DNA of 64,000 nt from contig NZ_JAAOZC010000004.1 of NCBI RefSeq assembly GCF_011761305.1, positions 304,592-368,591 on the forward strand, read 5' to 3'. The translations under genes were made by a program, and so were the position numbers. Position 1 is the first letter of the stretch, and the number at the start of each line of letters is the position of its first letter. Shown here piece by piece: positions 8,209 through 17,236 of this stretch. The notes beneath the pieces were generated by a model, which saw only the letters and a list, made by a program, of their open reading frames with translations, did not search any database and had not been told where the DNA came from. The stretch comes from Sphingomonas vulcanisoli. GTDB lineage: Bacteria; Pseudomonadota; Alphaproteobacteria; Sphingomonadales; Sphingomonadaceae.

Positions 8209-9162
8209 ATGGCCCACCCATCAGACCATGAAAAAAGCAGGAGCAGCCTGCTGCGTGTCCTCGGGCTTCTCAAACAGCAAGATTATAAATTCGTCACGCC
8301 AACCCCGGCGACCCACGCTCGCGTCATCGCTCGACCCGATCGGCAGGAGGCTCACTCCCTTGAGGACGTGCTCGGCTGGTCGCTTTCCTTCCGTCCGGGC
8401 GTGCTGCCACCCGATGTCGAGGCCTGCCTCGCCGATGCAGGAATGCTGTCGACCGGCACGGCCGGACAGCGTTCCTTAATTCGGGTGTCGTGGCTCGAGG
8501 GCAATCTCTATCTGCACTCGGCCTATCCAACCGATGACCCGGACTCGGTCTTCTTCGGACCTGACAGCTATCGCTTCGCCGCACTGATCGAACGCGAACT
8601 GCGCCTCGAGCCATCGCAGCCAAATGCGCGGATCGTCGACATCGGAACGGGCTCCGGCGTTGGCGCGATCACCGCCGCGTTGCTCTGTCCGTCGGCAGAC
8701 GTTGTTATGACGGACATCAATAGCGCTGCGCTAGGCTTCGCTCGCCTCAACGCGCAAGCGGCCGGGGTCGAAATTCAAGCGGTAGAAACACGCGGCCTGG
8801 ACGGCATCGAAGGCCTGTTCGACATCGCGCTTATCAACCCACCCTTCATCATCGACGAAGGAGAACGCTCTTATCGCGACGGCGGCAAGATGCACGGTGC
8901 CGAGCTTTCCCTCGACTTGGCCAAGACTGCCCTCGACCGACTGCGGCCCGGCGGCCGCGTCATCCTTTATACGGGAAGCGCCATAATTCAGGGCCGCGAC
9001 GCCCTCCGCTCGGCTCTTGCCGAGGTTGCCCGCAAAGCCGGTGGGGACATGTCCTACCGCGAGGTCGATCCCGATGTGTTCGGCGAGGAGCTCGCCAAGC
9101 CCCAGTATTGCGACGTCGACAGGATAGCGTTGGTGAACTGCATCATCCGTAAAACTGAGTGA
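8209..9162 (+). CDS. Class I SAM-dependent methyltransferase (HemK-like fold)
   Basis: The 317-aa protein has an N-terminal domain of about 130 residues followed by a Rossmann methyltransferase domain. Motif I is VDIGTGSGVGAI (about residue 142). The acidic end of strand 2 is VVMTDIN. The catalytic-type motif is NPPF (about residue 205), followed by the post-motif GGRVILYTGS. NPPF/NPPY is the signature of enzymes that methylate a planar nitrogen, such as Gln in release factors, or bases, so a protein or nucleic-acid substrate is likely but not shown. ATG 8209 is the first plausible start. It is divergent from the broken kinase across 280 nt in which I see nothing definite. Confidence 0.8.
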   Translation: MAHPSDHEKSRSSLLRVLGLLKQQDYKFVTPTPATHARVIARPDRQEAHSLEDVLGWSLSFRPGVLPPDVEACLADAGMLSTGTAGQRSLIRVSWLEGNLYLHSAYPTDDPDSVFFGPDSYRFAALIERELRLEPSQPNARIVDIGTGSGVGAITAALLCPSADVVMTDINSAALGFARLNAQAAGVEIQAVETRGLDGIEGLFDIALINPPFIIDEGERSYRDGGKMHGAELSLDLAKTALDRLRPGGRVILYTGSAIIQGRDALRSALAEVARKAGGDMSYREVDPDVFGEELAKPQYCDVDRIALVNCIIRKTE

Positions 9163-9293
9163 TGCTCTGAGCTAGGAACTGTAGGGGCGTGCGGTTTCGT
9201 GTAAGCGCGGGCTGCCGCCCCCCGCGCCCGCCGCCTCAGCTACGCATTCGCTATTCAATGATGACATCACCACGGCGACGTCGGGGCGACGCC

Positions 9294-11057
9294 TTAACTA
9301 TCCTCGAGCCGCCGCCGGACGAGCCTCGGCTCGCGGTCCATTTCGGCCATCTCCATGATCTTCGCCCGAAGCTCGGCACGCTTGTCGTGGATCGAGGCGA
9401 TCACCGGCCCCATCGCGACGCCGAGATCGACCAACACCGCTTCCGATAGCTGCAGCGACGATTCCACCGTTTCCGGCACCGCATCGGTGGCCCCGGCACG
9501 ATAGAGTTCGGCCGCATGGTTAGGATCACGCGCGCGGGCGACGATCGTGAGATCGGCGAACCGATCGCGCAGCAGGCGCGTGAGCCGGTTGACCTGCACA
9601 GGATCGTCCATCGTCAGAATCACCGCCGTCGCGCGATCGAACCCAAGCTTATCGATCATGCCTGCCTGGGCGGCGTCTCCAAACCGAACCTTGTAGCCGC
9701 GCGCGCGGGCAGCGGCGACATTCGTGCTATCCGCATCGATCGCCAGATAGGGACGGCTGTGCGCCTCCAGCATCTGCGCCACCAACCGACCGACGCGGCC
9801 GAAGCCGATGATCAGCGCATAAGCGTTCAGTGCCTCAACTTCCTCAACTTCGTCCAGCGTGCGTTGGGAGGCACGGCGGTTGAGCGCGCCGCCTGCGGAG
9901 GCCAGCAGCGGCGTGATCGTCATGCCGATCGCCGTCACCACCTGCCAGAAACCCGCGCTTTCCGCGCCGATCACGCCCGCGGCCCTGGCGGCCGTGAGCA
10001 CGATCAAGGTGGTTTCGCCGGGCGCCGCCATCATCAGCCCGATGTTGAGCGCGACGCCCGGCCGAGCGCCGCCGACGCGCAGGAGAAGATCGGTGACCAG
10101 CGCCTTGATCGCGACCACGGCAGCAACAGCGATCAGCAATGACGACCATTGCCCCGCGATCGTTTCCAGATCGAGCGACATTCCCACGGTGATGAGGAAC
10201 ACGCCGAGGGCCAGCCCCTTGAAGGGCGCGGTCATCGCCTCGACCTCCTCGTGATAATCGGTCTCGGCGATCAGGATGCCTGCCAGCAGTGCGCCGACGA
10301 TCGGTGAGAGTCCGGCCGCGCCCGTCGCGATGCTGGCGAGGATGACGACGAGCAGACTGGCGGCGAGGAACAGTTCGGGGCTTTTGGTGCGGGCGGCTTG
10401 GGCGAACAGGCGTGGCAGGGCGAACCGACCGATCACCAGCAGCACGGCGACACTGGCGGTGCCGGTCAACAGCGTCTTGAGCATCGCCTCCCACCCGCCG
10501 CCGCCGTGCGGAGATATGGCGGCCAGAACGAAGATGATCGGCACCAGCGCCAAATCCTCGAACAGGAGCATCGCAAAGGCGCGCTGACCGACGGGCCCGG
10601 TGGTGCCGGCGATCGGCAGCACCAGCGCCGTCGAAGAGAGCGCCAGCGCGAAGCCGAGGCCAAGCGCAGCGCTGATGCCCTGGCCCGACCAGGCCAGCGC
10701 GAGGGCCAACAGCAGACCGCACCCCGCAAGCTCCGCCGCGCCGAGCCCGAAGACCTTGGCCCGCATCGCCCACAGGCGCTTGAACGAAAGCTCCAGCCCG
10801 ATCGAAAAGAGCAGGAGGACGATGCCGAGTTCGGCGAAGGGTTCGATCGCATGCGGCTCGCTGATCGTCACATAATAGAGCCACGGCAGCTGCGGCACGA
10901 AGCGGCCGAGCCCTGCAGGGCCGACGGCCAGACCCACGAGAATGAAGCCGATCACCGGATTGATCTTGGCGCGCGCGAAGGCGGGAATGACGATCCCCGC
11001 TGCGCCGAGGATTACCAGCGCATCGGAAAAACCGGCAGACTGAAGGGAGAGCGCCAT
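9294..11057 (-). CDS. CPA2 family monovalent cation/proton antiporter with TrkA-N domain
   Basis: This 587-aa protein is a Kef-type K+(Na+)/H+ antiporter of the inner membrane. Residues 1-390 form about 12 membrane helices, with family segments INPVIGFILVGLAVGP, LLLFSIGLELSF, ALSSTALVLPI and FEDLALVPIIFVLA. A cytosolic NAD-binding TrkA-N domain follows from ALIIGFGRVGRLVAQML, with acidic AIDAD after the second strand. The C-terminus is a short charged tail (IHDKRAELRAKIMEMAEMDREPRLVRR). It is monocistronic and divergent from a small lipoprotein gene. A glutathione-adduct-gated KefB/C role is possible; the ancillary KefF/G subunit is not nearby. Confidence 0.9.
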   Translation of the reverse strand: MALSLQSAGFSDALVILGAAGIVIPAFARAKINPVIGFILVGLAVGPAGLGRFVPQLPWLYYVTISEPHAIEPFAELGIVLLLFSIGLELSFKRLWAMRAKVFGLGAAELAGCGLLLALALAWSGQGISAALGLGFALALSSTALVLPIAGTTGPVGQRAFAMLLFEDLALVPIIFVLAAISPHGGGGWEAMLKTLLTGTASVAVLLVIGRFALPRLFAQAARTKSPELFLAASLLVVILASIATGAAGLSPIVGALLAGILIAETDYHEEVEAMTAPFKGLALGVFLITVGMSLDLETIAGQWSSLLIAVAAVVAIKALVTDLLLRVGGARPGVALNIGLMMAAPGETTLIVLTAARAAGVIGAESAGFWQVVTAIGMTITPLLASAGGALNRRASQRTLDEVEEVEALNAYALIIGFGRVGRLVAQMLEAHSRPYLAIDADSTNVAAARARGYKVRFGDAAQAGMIDKLGFDRATAVILTMDDPVQVNRLTRLLRDRFADLTIVARARDPNHAAELYRAGATDAVPETVESSLQLSEAVLVDLGVAMGPVIASIHDKRAELRAKIMEMAEMDREPRLVRRRLEDS

Positions 11058-11156
11058 GATGACGTCCTAGGGCGCTCGCAGGCCACGGCCAAGGTTACAC
11101 GCATTAGCCGCACCCTTTTCGCTGCAATTGTGTTTAGCTCGAAAGGGGTGCGGCGA

Positions 11157-11408
11157 ATGAAATCCAGGATCGGTGTGGCTGGGGTAACGCTCGCTGGCAT
11201 TGTTGTTGCCTGCCATTCCGCGCCTTCAGGCGTCGTCGTGACCAATGAGGCTCAGAACGAACAGCTTGATGCGATCAACGCGACGACCCCTCCAGGATCG
11301 GGCCGCAAGATGCTGTTCGCGACGCCGACCGCGTCCGGTCAGCAGCCCGGCAAGGATGCGCCCACAATGGGTCAGCAGATGAGCGCGGAGCCGCAGCCGC
11401 CCAAATAA
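11157..11408 (+). CDS. Small putative lipoprotein
   Basis: The 83-aa product begins MKSRIGVAGVTLAGIVVACHSAPSG, a short signal with a lipobox-like VVAC; Cys21 would be lipidated. The rest is polar, rich in Gln, Thr and Pro, and ends GQQMSAEPQPPK. No known domain was recognised. GAAAGGGG lies 7 nt upstream of ATG 11157. A longer open frame runs upstream on the same strand, but it is antisense to the antiporter and not a gene. Confidence 0.55.
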   Translation: MKSRIGVAGVTLAGIVVACHSAPSGVVVTNEAQNEQLDAINATTPPGSGRKMLFATPTASGQQPGKDAPTMGQQMSAEPQPPK

Positions 11409-11495
11409 TAAGACGGTTCACGCCAAGCGGCAGTCACGGTGGATCGTCGCTTTGCGATCGATCGCACCAGCGCCGGCGATGGGTCTTCACGCCAA

Positions 11496-11774
11496 TTAAT
11501 TCGCGGCAATTTCGGTTTGGGCGGGTGTGGCGGCCAGGGTGGATTGCGCGCATGGCTGTGCTGCCAGCGCGTGCCGGCCGTAGGCATGCGGCTTGCCCGC
11601 GGGAAGGCTGTGCATTGTCTTGCCGCAGGTCGAGCGATCCGCATCGGCGGCTATGAACTGGTGATGCGGGCTGCGGCCGGCGAGGGCGCCTGGCGTCGCG
11701 GAGATCGGGGCCTCGGCGAGCGCGGGGGCCGCGACGCTGAACAGGCTGGCGGCGATCAACAGAGGACGAAACAT
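11496..11774 (-). CDS. Small exported protein of unknown function
   Basis: The 92-aa product has a clear Sec signal peptide, FRPLLIAASLFSVAAPALA, cleaved before EAPIS. The mature part is about 70 residues with two cysteines and several histidines, so metal binding or a disulfide is possible. I do not recognise the family. TTGGAG lies upstream of ATG 11774. It is divergent from the response regulator at 11917, so it may be a target of that two-component system. Confidence 0.6.
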   Translation of the reverse strand: MFRPLLIAASLFSVAAPALAEAPISATPGALAGRSPHHQFIAADADRSTCGKTMHSLPAGKPHAYGRHALAAQPCAQSTLAATPAQTEIAAN

Positions 11775-11916
11775 TTACAATCTCCAAGTGGGCGGACATG
11801 CCCGATGACTGCCATCTAGGCTGCGGGCTTTTCCCGTGTTTCGCGGCTCTGTAAGATAATGTGTCTGTCGCCCGGCGTTCATCCGCCGTTGCGGCGCTTT
11901 TCCTAGTCGGAGCGAT

Positions 11917-12627
11917 ATGACCTCACCCACCATCATTCTTGTCGAGGATGACCCCGCGCTCCGCACGCTCACGGCACGCGCTTTGCAGGAAAATGGCTAC
12001 AAGGTGCGCACCTGCGCCACCGCGCCCGAAATGTGGCGCGCGCTGGAGGCGGGGCCGGCCGATCTGGTGCTGCTCGATATCATGCTGCCGGGGACGAGCG
12101 GGATCGATCTGTGCCGCGCGCTGCGGCGGGAGAGCGAGGTGCCGATCATCTTCATCAGCGCCAAGGATAGCGAGATGGACCGTGTCGTCGGCCTCGAGCT
12201 CGGCGCCGACGATTATCTGCCCAAACCTTTCGGCGCACGCGAGCTGATCGCTCGAATCCGTGCCGTGCTCCGCCGCGGCGGCGCGGAGGATCGGCGTGCC
12301 GAGCGCGGCAAGGGCATCGCGGAATTCGATGGCTTCACGCTGTCGCTGCCCCGCCGCGAGCTGCTTTCGCCGACCGGCGCGGTGATCGAGCTGACCGGTG
12401 CGGAGTTCGATCTGCTGGTGGCACTGGTCGACAATGCCCAGCGCGTGATCGCGCGCGAGCGGCTGATCGAGCTTTCGCGCGTGCGGATGGGCGATAGTTC
12501 GGATCGATCGGTTGATGTGCTGATCAGCCGTCTACGCCGCAAGCTTTCGGTGGCGGACCGGGAAGCCCCGATCATCACCGTGCGCGGCGTCGGCTACATG
12601 CTCAACGCCACGGTGAGCCGCACGTGA
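11917..12627 (+). CDS. OmpR/PhoB-family response regulator
   Basis: This is a cytoplasmic DNA-binding response regulator (236 aa). The receiver domain shows VEDDPAL, phospho-acceptor Asp in VLLDIMLPGTSG (about residue 53), FISAKD and the switch Lys in DDYLPKPF. The C-terminal winged helix (from about residue 135) includes ELTGAEFDLLVALV and VDVLISRLRRKL, and ends TVRGVGYML. The histidine kinase gene follows after 7 nt, so the two form one unit. The input and regulon are unknown; candidates are the small exported gene 140 nt upstream and the carbonic anhydrase/SulP genes downstream. Confidence 0.93.
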   Translation: MTSPTIILVEDDPALRTLTARALQENGYKVRTCATAPEMWRALEAGPADLVLLDIMLPGTSGIDLCRALRRESEVPIIFISAKDSEMDRVVGLELGADDYLPKPFGARELIARIRAVLRRGGAEDRRAERGKGIAEFDGFTLSLPRRELLSPTGAVIELTGAEFDLLVALVDNAQRVIARERLIELSRVRMGDSSDRSVDVLISRLRRKLSVADREAPIITVRGVGYMLNATVSRT

Positions 12628-12634
12628 TGGGTAC

Positions 12635-13951
12635 GTGTTGAGAGATTGGCATCAGCGGCCCCTCGGTCTGCTCGGCCGGCTGCTGGCGATCCTGCTGCTG
12701 ACGCTGGTGATCGAGTTCGCCGCTTCCACCGTGCTCTACGAACGATCAAGCCGCGCGCTGATCCATGATGACGAAGCGCATCGCCTGGCCGAGCATCTGG
12801 TGATCGCGCGCAGGCTGATTGCCGCCCAGCCGCTGGCCGAGCGCCCGGCGATGGCCGAGCGCCTGACCACCAATCGCTATGACGTCCATTGGGCGGGCAC
12901 AACGCGGATGCCGCCGCCGCTCGGACGCGATCGGGGGCTTGCCTACAGCCGCGTGCTCGATTGGGAACCGAGCCTGGCGGACAGCGATCTGCGCGTCGCC
13001 CTGGTTGCAGCAGGGCGGCAGGCGCAATTGTTCGGCGCGCTGCGCCTCGGCGACGGCAGCTGGCTCCGTTTCCGCGCCGCTGAACCGGTGGAGAGCAGCC
13101 AGCCTAGCTGGCACCGCATCCTGATCGCGCTGCTGCCCGCCACCGTGGTGCTGATCGTCGCCGCCCTACTGTTCCGCCAGGCGCTCAGACCGATGGGGAT
13201 GCTGGCGCGCGCTGCCGATCGCATCGGCCGCAGCGGCGGCATAACGCTGCCCGAGGCCGGGCCGGGCGAGGTGCGCCGCGTAATCCGTGCCTTCAACGCA
13301 ATGCAGGCGCGGATCGACGAACTCATCAATTCCCGGACGCAGGCTCTGGCAGCAGTGGGCCACGATCTGCGCACGCCGCTTGCGCGCCTGCAGCTGCGGA
13401 GCGAGGCGATCGGTGATCCAGCGTTGCGCACCTCGGTCGGCGGCGATGTCGAGGAGATGAAGGCGATGGTCCAGTCCTTGCTCTCCTTTCTCGGCGGCGA
13501 CGACGATCCCGAGCGGCCCGTCCGCACCGATCTCGCGGTGATGGCCGCCACCATCACCGACGATGCCGCCGACCGCGGCGCCGATGCGCTCTATGTCGGC
13601 GACGATCATCTCGAAATCTCCGTCCGTCCGATTGCGATGAAGCGCGCGATCGCCAATCTCGTGGAGAATGCGCTTCATTACGGCGGCTGCGCGCGCGTGG
13701 CGGTTCTCACCGAAGCTGGCGCGGCGATCGTGCGGATCGACGACGATGGACCCGGCGTCTTGCCCGAACAGATCCCCGCCATCACCGAACCATTCGCTCG
13801 TCTCGATCCGGCGCGCAGCCGCAACACCAGCGGCCTCGGGCTCGGCCTCGCGATCGTCGACCGCGTTGCGAAGATGGAGGGCGGATCGCTGATGCTCGCC
13901 AATCGGCCGGAAGGTGGGTTTCGCGCCGAAATCCGCCTTCCCCTGCCCTAG
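12635..13951 (+). CDS. Membrane sensor histidine kinase
   Basis: This is the partner kinase of the preceding regulator (438 aa, GTG start). The first membrane helix is LLGRLLAILLLTLVIEFAAS, followed by a periplasmic domain of about 130 residues and a second helix ILIALLPATVVLIVAALLF. A HAMP segment (LRPMGMLARAADRIG) leads to the phosphoacceptor AVGHDLRTPLARLQLR. The ATPase domain has NLVENALHYGG, DDDGPGV and GLGLGLAIVDRVAKMEGG. This is an EnvZ-like layout. The periplasmic domain gives no clue to its ligand. Confidence 0.92.
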   Translation: MLRDWHQRPLGLLGRLLAILLLTLVIEFAASTVLYERSSRALIHDDEAHRLAEHLVIARRLIAAQPLAERPAMAERLTTNRYDVHWAGTTRMPPPLGRDRGLAYSRVLDWEPSLADSDLRVALVAAGRQAQLFGALRLGDGSWLRFRAAEPVESSQPSWHRILIALLPATVVLIVAALLFRQALRPMGMLARAADRIGRSGGITLPEAGPGEVRRVIRAFNAMQARIDELINSRTQALAAVGHDLRTPLARLQLRSEAIGDPALRTSVGGDVEEMKAMVQSLLSFLGGDDDPERPVRTDLAVMAATITDDAADRGADALYVGDDHLEISVRPIAMKRAIANLVENALHYGGCARVAVLTEAGAAIVRIDDDGPGVLPEQIPAITEPFARLDPARSRNTSGLGLGLAIVDRVAKMEGGSLMLANRPEGGFRAEIRLPLP

Positions 13952-14013
13952 AAACACTTCCTCACAGTCACGCGGCACAGCAGCAAAGGCCGCGCCGTAT
14001 CTATCCTTGCATG

Positions 14014-14034
14014 CCGCCCTCCTCTGGCGGTTTT
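14014..14034 (+). terminator. Weak terminator-like hairpin after the kinase gene
   Basis: CCGCC pairs with GGCGG across a 7-nt loop and is followed by TTTT. It lies between the kinase gene and the carbonic anhydrase gene, suggesting they are separate units. The stem is only 5 bp. Confidence 0.35.
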
Positions 14035-14053
14035 GTGAAGGAGTAACATAGCC

Positions 14054-14749
14054 ATGAACGAACTGATCGGTCGCGTCCTGCGTTTCGAGACGGACGTCTT
14101 CCCGGCCCGCAGCGAGCTTTACGGCCGGCTCGCCAGCCGTGGCCAAAGCCCGAAGGCGCTGATGATCTCCTGTGCCGATAGCCGCATCGTGCCCGAGCAT
14201 GTGATGCAGGCCGAACCCGGCGATCTCTTCGTCTGCCGGAATGCCGGCAATATCGTGCCGCCCTATGCCAACCAGAACGGTGGCGTCTCCTCCACCGTGG
14301 AATATGCGGTGATGGCTTTGGGCGTGCGCGACATCATCGTCTGCGGCCATTCGGATTGCGGGGCGATGAAGGCGGTGGCCGAACCCGGCATGACCAAGGA
14401 TATGCCCAACGTCGAAGCTTGGCTGCGCCACTCGAACGCAGCGGCATCCGTGGTACGCGACGCCTATCCTGAGCTCGAAGCCCGCGAGCATGTGCGCGCG
14501 ATCAGCCTCGAGAATGTCGTCGCGCAGCTTGCGCACCTCCGCACGCATCCCTCAGTCGCCGCAGGTATCGCGCGGGGCCAGATTTCGCTGCACGGCTGGT
14601 TCGTCGATATCCATGCGGGCGAAGTGCTGGGTCTCGATGGCGTCAGCGGCCAGTTCACGCCGCTGCGCGAAGGCTCTGCCCTGCCCGTGGCGCTCAAGGC
14701 CGAACGCCGCGTGGCGACCGAGCTCGAATTTGCGGAGGCGGCGGAATGA
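14054..14749 (+). CDS. Beta-class carbonic anhydrase
   Basis: The 231-aa zinc enzyme interconverts CO2 and bicarbonate. Zinc ligands are visible: Cys in MISCADSRIVPEH, and His and Cys in VCGHSDCGAMKA. Asp and Arg of CADSR form the catalytic dyad. GDLFVCRNAGNIVPP and SSTVEYAVMALGV are typical, as is LHGWFVDIHAGEV near the end. GAAGGAG lies upstream of the ATG. The stop overlaps the start of the SulP transporter gene (ATGA), implying a coupled bicarbonate uptake and hydration function, which is useful for anaplerotic CO2 fixation or pH control. Confidence 0.95.
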   Translation: MNELIGRVLRFETDVFPARSELYGRLASRGQSPKALMISCADSRIVPEHVMQAEPGDLFVCRNAGNIVPPYANQNGGVSSTVEYAVMALGVRDIIVCGHSDCGAMKAVAEPGMTKDMPNVEAWLRHSNAAASVVRDAYPELEAREHVRAISLENVVAQLAHLRTHPSVAAGIARGQISLHGWFVDIHAGEVLGLDGVSGQFTPLREGSALPVALKAERRVATELEFAEAAE

Positions 14750-16257
14750 GCGGGCTGATCGAACGCTTTAAAGGAACGGCGACGCGGGACTTCACCGCGT
14801 CGATCGTCGTTTTCCTCGTTGCGATGCCGCTGTGCATGGGCATCGCTATCGCCTCGGGCGTGGCGCCCGAAAAAGGCCTGCTGACGGGCATTATTGGCGG
14901 CATCGTCGTCGGTGCGCTGGCGGGATCGCCGCTGCAGGTGAGCGGCCCCGCCGCCGGCCTGGCGGTGATCGTTTTCGAAATCGTCCGCGATCAGGGCGTC
15001 TCCGCGCTGGGGCCGATCCTCGTGCTGGCGGGAGCGATCCAGTTCATCGCGGGGATGCTCAAGCTGGGCGGCTGGTTTCGCGCCATCTCACCCGCCGTGG
15101 TCCACGGTATGTTGGCGGGCATCGGCGTGCTGATCGTCGTCGGCCAGTTCCATGTGCTGTTCGATGCCAAGCCGCTGCCGAGCGGCCTTTCCAACCTCGC
15201 CGCGATGCCGGAGCGCCTGCTCGGCCTCGATCCCGGCGATGTTTCGGGCGCCGAACGCGCTTTCGCGATCGGCCTGCTGACGATCGCGGCGATGCTGCTG
15301 TGGGAGAAGTTTCGCCCGGCCTCATTGCGGCTGCTGCCGGGCGCGCTGGTCGGCGTGGTCGCGGCGACCCTGGTTGCAATGATTGCCGGTCTGGAGGTGA
15401 CGCGCGTCGCGGTGCCGAGCAACATCCTTAACGCGGTGGGCGTGCCCGATGGCAGCTTCCTCGCCAAGCTCGCCGATCCTTCGATCTATGCCACGGCGCT
15501 CGCCATCGCGTTCATCGCCAGTGCCGAAACCTTGCTGTCCGCCGCCGCGGTGGACAAGATGCATGACGGCCCGCGCACCGATTACGACAAGGAACTGCGC
15601 GCGCAGGGCGTGGGCAATCTGCTCTGCGGTGCGGCCGGCGCGTTGCCGATGACCGGCGTGATCGTCCGCTCCTCGGCCAACGTGCAGGCGGGCGCGGCGA
15701 CGCGGGCATCGACGATGCTTCATGGCATTTGGATCCTTGGTTTCGTTGCATTGCTGCCTTGGCTGCTGCGCGAAATTCCAATGGCGGCGCTGGCCGGCGT
15801 CCTGGTCGTCACCGGCGTGCGGCTGGTCAGCCTGACCCACGTCAAGCATCTGTTCCATCGCTATGGCCCATTGCCGGCGCTGATCTGGGCGGCGACGCTG
15901 ATCACCGTCGTGGCGGAGGATCTGTTGACCGGCGTGCTCGTCGGCCTCGGTCTTTCGCTGCTGGAGCTGCTGCCCCACGTCCGCAAGCTCGGGTTGGGCG
16001 TGGATGCGGAGCATGGTCCCGATGAAAGCCGGGTTGCGTTGCACGGATCGGCGACCTTCGTCACGCTGCCCAAGCTCAGCCGCACGTTGGAAGCGGTCCC
16101 CGCCAACAAGCCCGCAACGCTGGACGTCGGCCGCCTGTCCGCCATCGACCATACCAGCGCCGAGTTGATCAACGATTGGCTGCAACGCCGCCGCGCAAGC
16201 GGGATGCGGATCGACTTTGCGGGCGCCGTTGGGCGTCTGCGGGGGTTAGCGGTCTGA
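14746..16257 (+). CDS. SulP-family anion (probably bicarbonate) transporter
   Basis: This is an inner-membrane SLC26/SulP transporter of 503 aa. The N-terminus is DFTASIVVFLVAMPLCMGIAIASGVAPEKGL, and about 12 helices follow, including SGPAAGLAVIVFEIV and NLLCGAAGALPMTGVIVRSSANVQAGA. The C-terminal about 90 residues form a STAS domain (TLDVGRLSAIDHTSAELINDWL). Translational coupling to a beta-carbonic anhydrase points to bicarbonate rather than sulfate as substrate, as known for SulP-carbonic anhydrase pairs and fusions. That is inference from context. Confidence 0.9.
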   Translation: MSGLIERFKGTATRDFTASIVVFLVAMPLCMGIAIASGVAPEKGLLTGIIGGIVVGALAGSPLQVSGPAAGLAVIVFEIVRDQGVSALGPILVLAGAIQFIAGMLKLGGWFRAISPAVVHGMLAGIGVLIVVGQFHVLFDAKPLPSGLSNLAAMPERLLGLDPGDVSGAERAFAIGLLTIAAMLLWEKFRPASLRLLPGALVGVVAATLVAMIAGLEVTRVAVPSNILNAVGVPDGSFLAKLADPSIYATALAIAFIASAETLLSAAAVDKMHDGPRTDYDKELRAQGVGNLLCGAAGALPMTGVIVRSSANVQAGAATRASTMLHGIWILGFVALLPWLLREIPMAALAGVLVVTGVRLVSLTHVKHLFHRYGPLPALIWAATLITVVAEDLLTGVLVGLGLSLLELLPHVRKLGLGVDAEHGPDESRVALHGSATFVTLPKLSRTLEAVPANKPATLDVGRLSAIDHTSAELINDWLQRRRASGMRIDFAGAVGRLRGLAV

Positions 16258-16260
16258 CGG

Positions 16261-16310
16261 AGCGGGCGCGGGAAACACTAACTTACAAAAGCGAAACCCC
16301 CGCGCCCGCT
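16261..16310. repeat. GC-rich inverted repeat after the SulP gene
   Basis: AGCGGGCGCGGG (16261-16272) pairs perfectly with CCCGCGCCCGCT (16299-16310) across a 26-nt AT-richer loop. It begins 4 nt after the SulP stop. No T-run follows, so it is a weak terminator or an mRNA-end hairpin. Confidence 0.5.
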
Positions 16311-16424
16311 TCGGTCGTCACAAGCAGGTATCCGGTTCGACCACGCCCACCATCCTTATCGGCCCTGGATGGTAGAGGCGTGGCGGATCGGACGCAGGGG
16401 AACGCTCATATTCATGGGGGTTCT

Positions 16425-17228
16425 ATGAAATATCTCTCGTTACTCTTCGCCGCCACCGTGGCTGCTCCCGCCGTCGCGCAGGAGGTTCCCAAGCCGTTCA
16501 CAATCTCGGGTTCGGTCGCCCTCGTTTCCGACTATCGGTTCCGCGGCGTCTCGCAAAGCGACAACGCAATGGCGGCTCAGGGCGGGATCACGCTGACGCA
16601 TCAATCGGGCCTCTATGTCGGCAGCTGGGCCTCGAACCTGGCCGGCTGGGGCCAGTTCGGCGGTGCCAATATGGAGCTCGATCTGATCGGCGGCTACAAG
16701 CGCAGCTTCGGGCCATGGGCCGTGGATGTCGGCCTCACCTGGTATATGTACCCCGCCGGCGCGGATAACACCGATTTCGCCGAGCCTTATATCAAGGTTT
16801 CACGTCAGATCGGGCCAGTCAGCCTGCTGGCAGGCGTGGCCTATGCGCCTCGCCAGGAGGCGCTCGGCAACTTCTCGGCGACGCCCTACAGCCGCGGCCA
16901 GAAACAGGATAACACCTATGTCTGGGGCGATGCTTCCACGGGAATTCCGGGTACGCCGCTCACCGCCAAGGCGCATATCGGCTATAGCTGGGGCAACCCT
17001 GGTCTGGGGCCCAACGGAACGAGCGTCGCCCCGACCGGCGAATATCTCGATTATCTCGTCGGCGTCGATGCTACGTTTCTGTCCCGGCTGACACTGGGCG
17101 TAGCCTATCTGGGCACAGACATCAGCAAGCGCGAGGCTGCCTATCTGCTCCCCAACTTCAGCCGGACGAAAGACGGTTCCTCCATCGCAAGCGGCAAGGC
17201 GGTCGTCTCGATCGGCCTGGCATTTTAG
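16425..17228 (+). CDS. TorF-family putative outer-membrane porin
   Basis: The 267-aa product has a signal peptide KYLSLLFAATVAAPAVA followed by QEVPKPFTISGSVALVSDYRFRGVSQS, the typical opening of this porin-like beta-barrel family. Alternating aromatic strands run to a terminal phenylalanine (VVSIGLAF), as expected for outer-membrane insertion. ATG 16425 gives a clean signal peptide; the open frame upstream to 16176 overlaps the SulP gene. It is a single gene with convergent neighbours. The substrate is unknown. Confidence 0.85.
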   Translation: MKYLSLLFAATVAAPAVAQEVPKPFTISGSVALVSDYRFRGVSQSDNAMAAQGGITLTHQSGLYVGSWASNLAGWGQFGGANMELDLIGGYKRSFGPWAVDVGLTWYMYPAGADNTDFAEPYIKVSRQIGPVSLLAGVAYAPRQEALGNFSATPYSRGQKQDNTYVWGDASTGIPGTPLTAKAHIGYSWGNPGLGPNGTSVAPTGEYLDYLVGVDATFLSRLTLGVAYLGTDISKREAAYLLPNFSRTKDGSSIASGKAVVSIGLAF

Positions 17229-17236
17229 GTATTCGC

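Noticed and set aside
9163..9293. GGAAC followed by CGTG downstream of the methyltransferase gene as an EcfG general-stress promoter
   Set aside because: The spacing does not fit the GGAAC-N16/17-CGTT consensus and there is no gene directly downstream on that strand.
10398..11408. A 336-codon open frame antisense to the Kef-type antiporter
   Set aside because: Only its last 83 codons (from ATG 11157) lie outside the antiporter gene and look like a real lipoprotein; the rest is a high-GC antisense frame.
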